Below are positions 60,342 through 64,000 of a stretch of 64,000 bases of DNA, one piece after another (positions within the stretch are counted from its first letter, which is position 1; each line of letters begins with the position of its first letter). Source of the stretch: an archaeon GW2011_AR20 (lineage in GTDB: Archaea; Nanobdellota; Nanobdellia; SCGC-AAA011-G17; GW2011-AR20); the NCBI GenBank assembly GCA_000830315.1, contig CP010426.1, positions 742,717-806,716 on the forward strand, written 5' to 3'. The translations under genes and the position numbers were made by a program. The notes beneath the pieces are model-generated. The model did not search any database. It was not told the DNA's origin and saw nothing but the letters and a program-made list of their open reading frames with translations.

Positions 60342-60487
60342 AAGACTGCTTCTCCTCTTTTGTTAAATACAGATATAAATAAATGCCTTTTTTCTCCTAA
60401 ACCTTCAAAGCAAACATTTAATCCTCTTTTTAAATATTTCTTTCCCCTTTCAAATTCATATTCACAACCGATACATCTTGGTATCAT
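60335..60487 (-). CDS. Small CxxC protein coupled to aspS
   Basis: A 50-codon ORF, MIPRCIGCEYEFERGKKYLK, then a third Cys and HLFISVF; its stop TGA lies inside the aspS start (ATGGTGA). Ribosome binding site AAGAGGAG upstream of aspS is within it. A CxxC knuckle plus Cys/His later suggests a single zinc site. Function unknown; possibly only a coupling ORF. Confidence 0.5.
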   Translation of the reverse strand: MIPRCIGCEYEFERGKKYLKRGLNVCFEGLGEKRHLFISVFNKRGEAVLW

Positions 60488-60525
60488 TAGAATTCAAGTT
60501 ATTCCTAATTTTATAAATGTTTTCT

Positions 60526-61047
60526 TTAACGATTCTTATGTATTAGACTAGATATCAAAAAGATGATTATTACAAAAAATAAAGAAAGGCCGGCTGTGAA
60601 AGCCAAAGGATATTTATATAAAAATTTGCTTGATTTAATAAAAAACTTTGATTTAACATAGAATGTATTAGAGGCGCTTGTTGTATAGCCTTGGTAACTT
60701 ACCTTAACTCTAACTTGATAAGTTCCTGACTCAATGTTATCTGGCAATCTAAGATACTCTGTTGTCTTTAAAGACGTGTGTAAAGCAATGGTTGATTCAT
60801 TTCCCGTTATTAAATTATTATTTTCGTCTACAATGGTATAATTTAATTTAACATTTATAATATCTTTAATCGTTCCTAAACTTTTTATATCCGTGCTAAC
60901 AATAATCTCTTCTCCGGGATAAAACACCTTTTCATTGTTTATTATCTCAGAATCAACATCAAACATATACTGGGCATCTACAAAAGCAACAAAAAATAGC
61001 AGAAATACTGCAATCATCAGGTTAATTTGATCCTTGATGGCTACCAT
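60526..61047 (-). CDS. Secreted CARDB-like protein with C-terminal anchor (paralogue of 45941)
   Basis: A 173-aa protein: hydrophobic signal (MIAVFLLFFVAFVDAQ), Ig-like domain (FYPGEEIIVSTDIKSLGTIKDIINV), C-terminal membrane helix and short basic tail. A start at 61017 would give a cleaner signal peptide; the ATG at 61047 has GAGGGGG just upstream, so both are possible. Overlaps the previous gene. Confidence 0.7.
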   Translation of the reverse strand: MVAIKDQINLMIAVFLLFFVAFVDAQYMFDVDSEIINNEKVFYPGEEIIVSTDIKSLGTIKDIINVKLNYTIVDENNNLITGNESTIALHTSLKTTEYLRLPDNIESGTYQVRVKVSYQGYTTSASNTFYVKSKFFIKSSKFLYKYPLAFTAGLSLFFVIIIFLISSLIHKNR

Positions 61048-61393
61048 AATCCCCCTCTATTTTTTTTAAAGCAAGTTCTCTTCTAGAAGGATTTATTTTA
61101 AGTTTATCGATTACATAAAGAAAAACAACTTTATTCCCAAGATCAATTCTTTGGCATGATGTTGTGTTATTAAACTTGAATCCTCTCCTAAACTCTCTGG
61201 GTATTAAGAAATACTTTGTAGCTTCATTCTTTCCCCTTTGGCTTATATTTGTTTTAACTTCAGCTACTTTCTCGGTAAATAAATGAATATCGTCTAAATG
61301 TCCTCTCAACTGTAAAAATTCATCATAATCAGATGCTACTTCTAACATTATCTTACCATTTCCGGTGTTTTTTGAACTCATTATTGTTGCCAT
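61022..61393 (-). CDS. Hypothetical protein
   Basis: A 123-aa soluble protein (MLEVASDYDEFLQLRGHLDDIHLFTEKVAEVKTNI...YFLIPREFRRGF). Possibly a small archaeal DNA/RNA-associated family but not identified. Translationally coupled to the surface protein downstream by a 26-nt overlap. Confidence 0.6.
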   Translation of the reverse strand: MATIMSSKNTGNGKIMLEVASDYDEFLQLRGHLDDIHLFTEKVAEVKTNISQRGKNEATKYFLIPREFRRGFKFNNTTSCQRIDLGNKVVFLYVIDKLKINPSRRELALKKIEGDYGSHQGSN

Positions 61394-61509
61394 TTTCCTA
61401 AAATTTTATCCTTAACTTAGAATTCTGGATAATCATAGATATATATTTTCTTATCACATTATACACATAATATATACATGTTTACATTAGAAAAATATAT
61501 ATACTAATT

Positions 61510-62421
61510 ATGATTATTGGGTATGGGGGGATTAAAATTAAAAGAAAAGTTGTATTGCATGGTGATTCAACATTAACTATTTCTCTGCCAGCGAGATGGG
61601 CAAAGAAATTTAATATAAAGAAAGGTGATGAGCTAAATGTTGAGGAAAATGAAAGAGAAATAAGAATCACGAATGACAAGGAGATTACTTTAGATAAAAA
61701 ACAATTTAGCGTAGGGAATTTGAGAAGATTGGGAATAAGCTACATTACCTCATTATATAGATCCGGTTATGATGAGATACATCTTGATTATAATAATAAT
61801 GATTACATAGAAACAATTCATGATGTTCTTTCAAACGAGATAACTGGTTTTGAAATAGTAAAGCAGGGAAATAACTACTGCGTTATAAAGGATTTAACAG
61901 GAAGCAAGGATGAATTTAATACTGCGCTGAGAAGAATCTGGTTATTAACCTTGGATTTAGCAGGTGAAACTTTAAGCTCTATAAAAAAGAACAATGTGAA
62001 TAATCTAAAAAATATTTATTTTATGGATAACAGCATAAATAAGTTTTCCAATTATTGCCTAAGATTATTGAATAAAAAAGTTTATGTTAATTACAGCAAA
62101 ACCCCATTATATTATTATCTAATCAAGAGTCTAGAAGAACTCGCAGATAAATACAAGGATTTATACAAATTTTATTTAAACAACAAAGTTAAAATTAATG
62201 ATAAATCGCTTGAAACTTATGATAAGATTAATAGCCATTTGAATGAGTACTATAATTTGTTTTATAGTTATGATAAAGAGAAGATGGAAAACTTATTCAA
62301 TGAGGCAAGGTCAACTTATGAAAAAACCTTGAATCTAAACAGCAATATTTCCATTTATTTATCTTCCATATGTAACGACATAAAAGATTTGTTATCTGTA
62401 TTAGTCGAGCTTAATATATAA
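61510..62421 (+). CDS. AbrB-PhoU fusion, phosphate-uptake regulator-like
   Basis: Up to 303 aa. The N-terminal AbrB/SpoVT-like hairpin (KRKVVLHGDSTLTISLPARWAKKFNIKKGDEL) is followed by a PhoU-like helical domain (residues about 115-300), the layout of archaeal PhoU-type regulators. ATG 61510 sits only a few bases from the TATA box; the family's normal N-terminus corresponds to the ATT at 61537, 6 nt after GGGGGG, which may be the true start (294 aa). Confidence 0.8.
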   Translation: MIIGYGGIKIKRKVVLHGDSTLTISLPARWAKKFNIKKGDELNVEENEREIRITNDKEITLDKKQFSVGNLRRLGISYITSLYRSGYDEIHLDYNNNDYIETIHDVLSNEITGFEIVKQGNNYCVIKDLTGSKDEFNTALRRIWLLTLDLAGETLSSIKKNNVNNLKNIYFMDNSINKFSNYCLRLLNKKVYVNYSKTPLYYYLIKSLEELADKYKDLYKFYLNNKVKINDKSLETYDKINSHLNEYYNLFYSYDKEKMENLFNEARSTYEKTLNLNSNISIYLSSICNDIKDLLSVLVELNI

Positions 62422-62536
62422 CTGGATAAAAGATTTTTTTCTTTTGCATTAAACTTTTAAATTTATCCAATTTCTTTCGTCTGGTTTTAATCTGTTGATT
62501 AGAATACTCCTTAAAAAAGTGGTGAAGGAGTATAAA

Positions 62537-62722
62537 ATGAAAAAAATTGTTAAGATTTTAACTATTTTGTTAGTTGTTGGTCTTTTGTTTTTTGTTGGTG
62601 TTGAGGTTAATGATAATGATGAAGCAAGCAGATCTCATCAAGTATTCAGCGGTGTTAAAGAAGTTAACGCTGATGATCCTTGCATTCCACCACCTCCGCC
62701 TTATCCAAACAACTGTCACTAA
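62537..62722 (+). CDS. Short secreted Pro/Cys-rich peptide
   Basis: A 61-aa precursor: signal helix (residues 4-22), acidic/polar mid part, and the tail DDPCIPPPPPYPNNCH with two cysteines bracketing a proline run. ATG 62537 has GGAG 7 nt upstream; a longer ORF from 62495 lacks such a site. No family recognised; mature secreted microprotein, adhesin tip or modified peptide are all possible. Confidence 0.55.
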   Translation: MKKIVKILTILLVVGLLFFVGVEVNDNDEASRSHQVFSGVKEVNADDPCIPPPPPYPNNCH

Positions 62723-62728
62723 TTCTTT

Positions 62729-64000
62729 TTATTTTATTTTTTCTAGGGCTTCTATAAAATGATAATCTCCGTAAATCAAAGAATTGTTGACATTATAACC
62801 GCTGTTTTTATTATCACAGGCGTGCATTAATATTCCTTGATAATTTCTTGAATCAGTAGATAAATATTTGGCAGATAATGATTTTAAGATATTGTACGCG
62901 GCTTGTTTGTATTTTTCTTTTTTTGTTTCATTATGTAAACTCAATAGGGCAGAGCCAGCTATTGCTGCTGCAGAACTATCCCGGGGGATATTTTTGTTGG
63001 GATCATTAAAATCGTAAAATGGAACAAAATCATCGGGTGAATTATAAATAAAATAATCTGCCAATTTCTCTGCAGTTGATAAAAATTCTTTATTTCCAGT
63101 TATCCGATAAGCCAAAGTAAAACCATAAATTGATTTTGCCTGATTTTTCGAATTACAAGAGTTTGGGGAATATCCATAATAAGTTTCTTCCTTAATTAAT
63201 ATTTTCTCTTTGGGATTAAATATGGCAAAATCACGGACGCTATAATCATCTCTGATATTATACTTTGAAACAGTTTGCATATGGGCATATCCTTTGTTAT
63301 AATACATTTGCTTAGTTTTTTTGTCTAATAAATCTTCATAAGCAAACCAAACCAAAGGAAGCAAGGTTATAGAATTAATTTCAATGTTCTGGGAGCTTAA
63401 ATTATCATTCATATCCCCGGAAATTTGAAAACAATTACTAATTTCATTAAATCTATTATTCACAACAACCTTTGCAGCTTCCAAGGCAACGTCTCTAAAA
63501 AATTTATCGCCTGTTAACTCATAAGCCTTAGCATGAGAATAATAAAAACTTATTCCCCGCATATCATTTCCTTCTTTGTTTGTAATCTTGATTGACTTAC
63601 TTGACTCGGTTGCTAAGTCCCTGTATTTTTTATTGTGGGTGATTTTATAAGATTGCCATAATATTCCTGGCCAAAATCCATCTGTCCAAAACCCTCCTTC
63701 AGTTGAAAACCACTCTCCGGAATCTATTGTTACATATGGAAATTTATTTTTTGGAATTATTTCGGTAAGCGGGTCTATCTTATGATCAATTATTTTTAAT
63801 AATAATCTATTAAACAAAGGATTTATCCTGGCATAATCAATAGCCTCAACATTATTTATTTCATCGACAATATACCTGAGTGAATCACGATATTCTAAAA
63901 CTCTAAAACCTCCATAACCCAACCCAGATAAAGCAATCAAACTTCCAGTAGTTTTTAAGAATTTTCTTCGGGTAATGCTATTCTTATAACCTTTAATTTC
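62729..64000 (-). CDS. Tat-exported GH88-like glycoside hydrolase (start beyond window)
   Basis: The reverse-strand frame is open to the right edge. Before the codon at 63940 it reads ITRRKFLKTTGSLIALSG, a twin-arginine signal (RRxFLK), so the start is outside the window. The mature part looks like a (alpha/alpha)6 unsaturated glucuronyl/rhamnogalacturonyl hydrolase (GGFWTDGFWPGILWQSY, ISFYYSHAKAYELTGD, RDSSAAAIAGSALLSL). It would trim unsaturated uronic-acid oligosaccharides outside the cell. Confidence 0.8.
   Translation of the reverse strand, partial: EIKGYKNSITRRKFLKTTGSLIALSGLGYGGFRVLEYRDSLRYIVDEINNVEAIDYARINPLFNRLLLKIIDHKIDPLTEIIPKNKFPYVTIDSGEWFSTEGGFWTDGFWPGILWQSYKITHNKKYRDLATESSKSIKITNKEGNDMRGISFYYSHAKAYELTGDKFFRDVALEAAKVVVNNRFNEISNCFQISGDMNDNLSSQNIEINSITLLPLVWFAYEDLLDKKTKQMYYNKGYAHMQTVSKYNIRDDYSVRDFAIFNPKEKILIKEETYYGYSPNSCNSKNQAKSIYGFTLAYRITGNKEFLSTAEKLADYFIYNSPDDFVPFYDFNDPNKNIPRDSSAAAIAGSALLSLHNETKKEKYKQAAYNILKSLSAKYLSTDSRNYQGILMHACDNKNSGYNVNNSLIYGDYHFIEALEKIK

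Noticed and set aside
1..64000. CRISPR arrays and cas genes
   Set aside because: No regularly spaced direct repeats of 24-37 nt with unique spacers were seen, and no Cas signature proteins.
1..64000. rRNA genes
   Set aside because: No recognisable 16S, 23S or 5S blocks; only tRNAs were found.

Overview
The window is AT-rich archaeal chromosomal DNA. The evidence is an RNA polymerase B subunit split into B'' and B', RpoH and RpoK, the archaeal exosome/proteasome superoperon (Rnp2-PsmA-SBDS-Rrp4-Rrp41-Rrp42-RpoK), RNase P protein Rnp3, class III (type IV pilin-like) signal peptides, TATA-box promoters with near-leaderless starts, and intron-containing tRNAs. The short genes, many small secreted or membrane proteins and low GC suggest a DPANN lineage (Woesearchaeota/Pacearchaeota-like). 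That placement is inference; no marker phylogeny was run.

Layout. 1-2852: rpoB1 (cut by the window edge), rpoB2, rpoH and a twice-interrupted tRNA-Lys. 3070-6317: a candidate transposon with a zinc-ribbon DDE transposase, an AbrB-like regulator, a ClpP-fold serine dehydrogenase proteinase-like gene and small passenger genes, followed by a decayed relative (6322-6820) that abuts tRNA-Asp and a double-intron tRNA-Tyr. 7167-11315: two pilin-like genes, a broken receiver-like gene and a MacB/LolD-type ABC exporter operon. 11414-13014: GHKL ATPase and THUMP-SPOUT methyltransferase. 13107-15150: tRNA-Leu followed by two small cargo units (Fic; HTH/RelE toxin-antitoxin), delimited by three copies of the tRNA 3' end. 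15160-22963: trmI, PIN-KH ATPase, tandem alpha/beta hydrolase, tRNA-Arg, MscS, glycosyltransferase and an AbiE-like pair.

23031-35734 is the main accessory island: a roughly 12.7-kb integrated element bounded by a 15-bp direct repeat, with a 13-bp inverted repeat just inside each end and a tyrosine recombinase next to the right end. It carries an AbrB-HEPN bicistron, an M64-peptidase-like secreted protein, membrane, coiled-coil and zinc-finger small proteins, and an SF3 (D5-like) helicase. No capsid or terminase gene was recognised, so it may be a virus with unfamiliar virion proteins or an integrative plasmid. 35718-46465: frameshifted PIG-L gene, tRNA-Gly with an enlarged D-loop, cis-prenyltransferase, Rnp3, a secreted subtilase, a duplicated micro-ORF, a retropepsin-like protease with DUF5678, and a run of secreted or anchored surface proteins.

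46567-51694: exosome/proteasome superoperon and an appended YbaK-like gene. 51691-64000: cation/proton antiporter; asnS and aspS flanking a small defence-type cluster (two MNT-HEPN pairs, RadC, a fragment of type I restriction-modification HsdM); a PhoU-like regulator; a short Pro/Cys-rich secreted peptide; and a Tat-exported GH88-like hydrolase running off the right edge.

The recurrent themes are (i) tRNA genes interrupted at non-canonical positions (five of six tRNAs), (ii) mobile elements that use tRNA or gene 3' ends, and (iii) paired small regulator/toxin modules.
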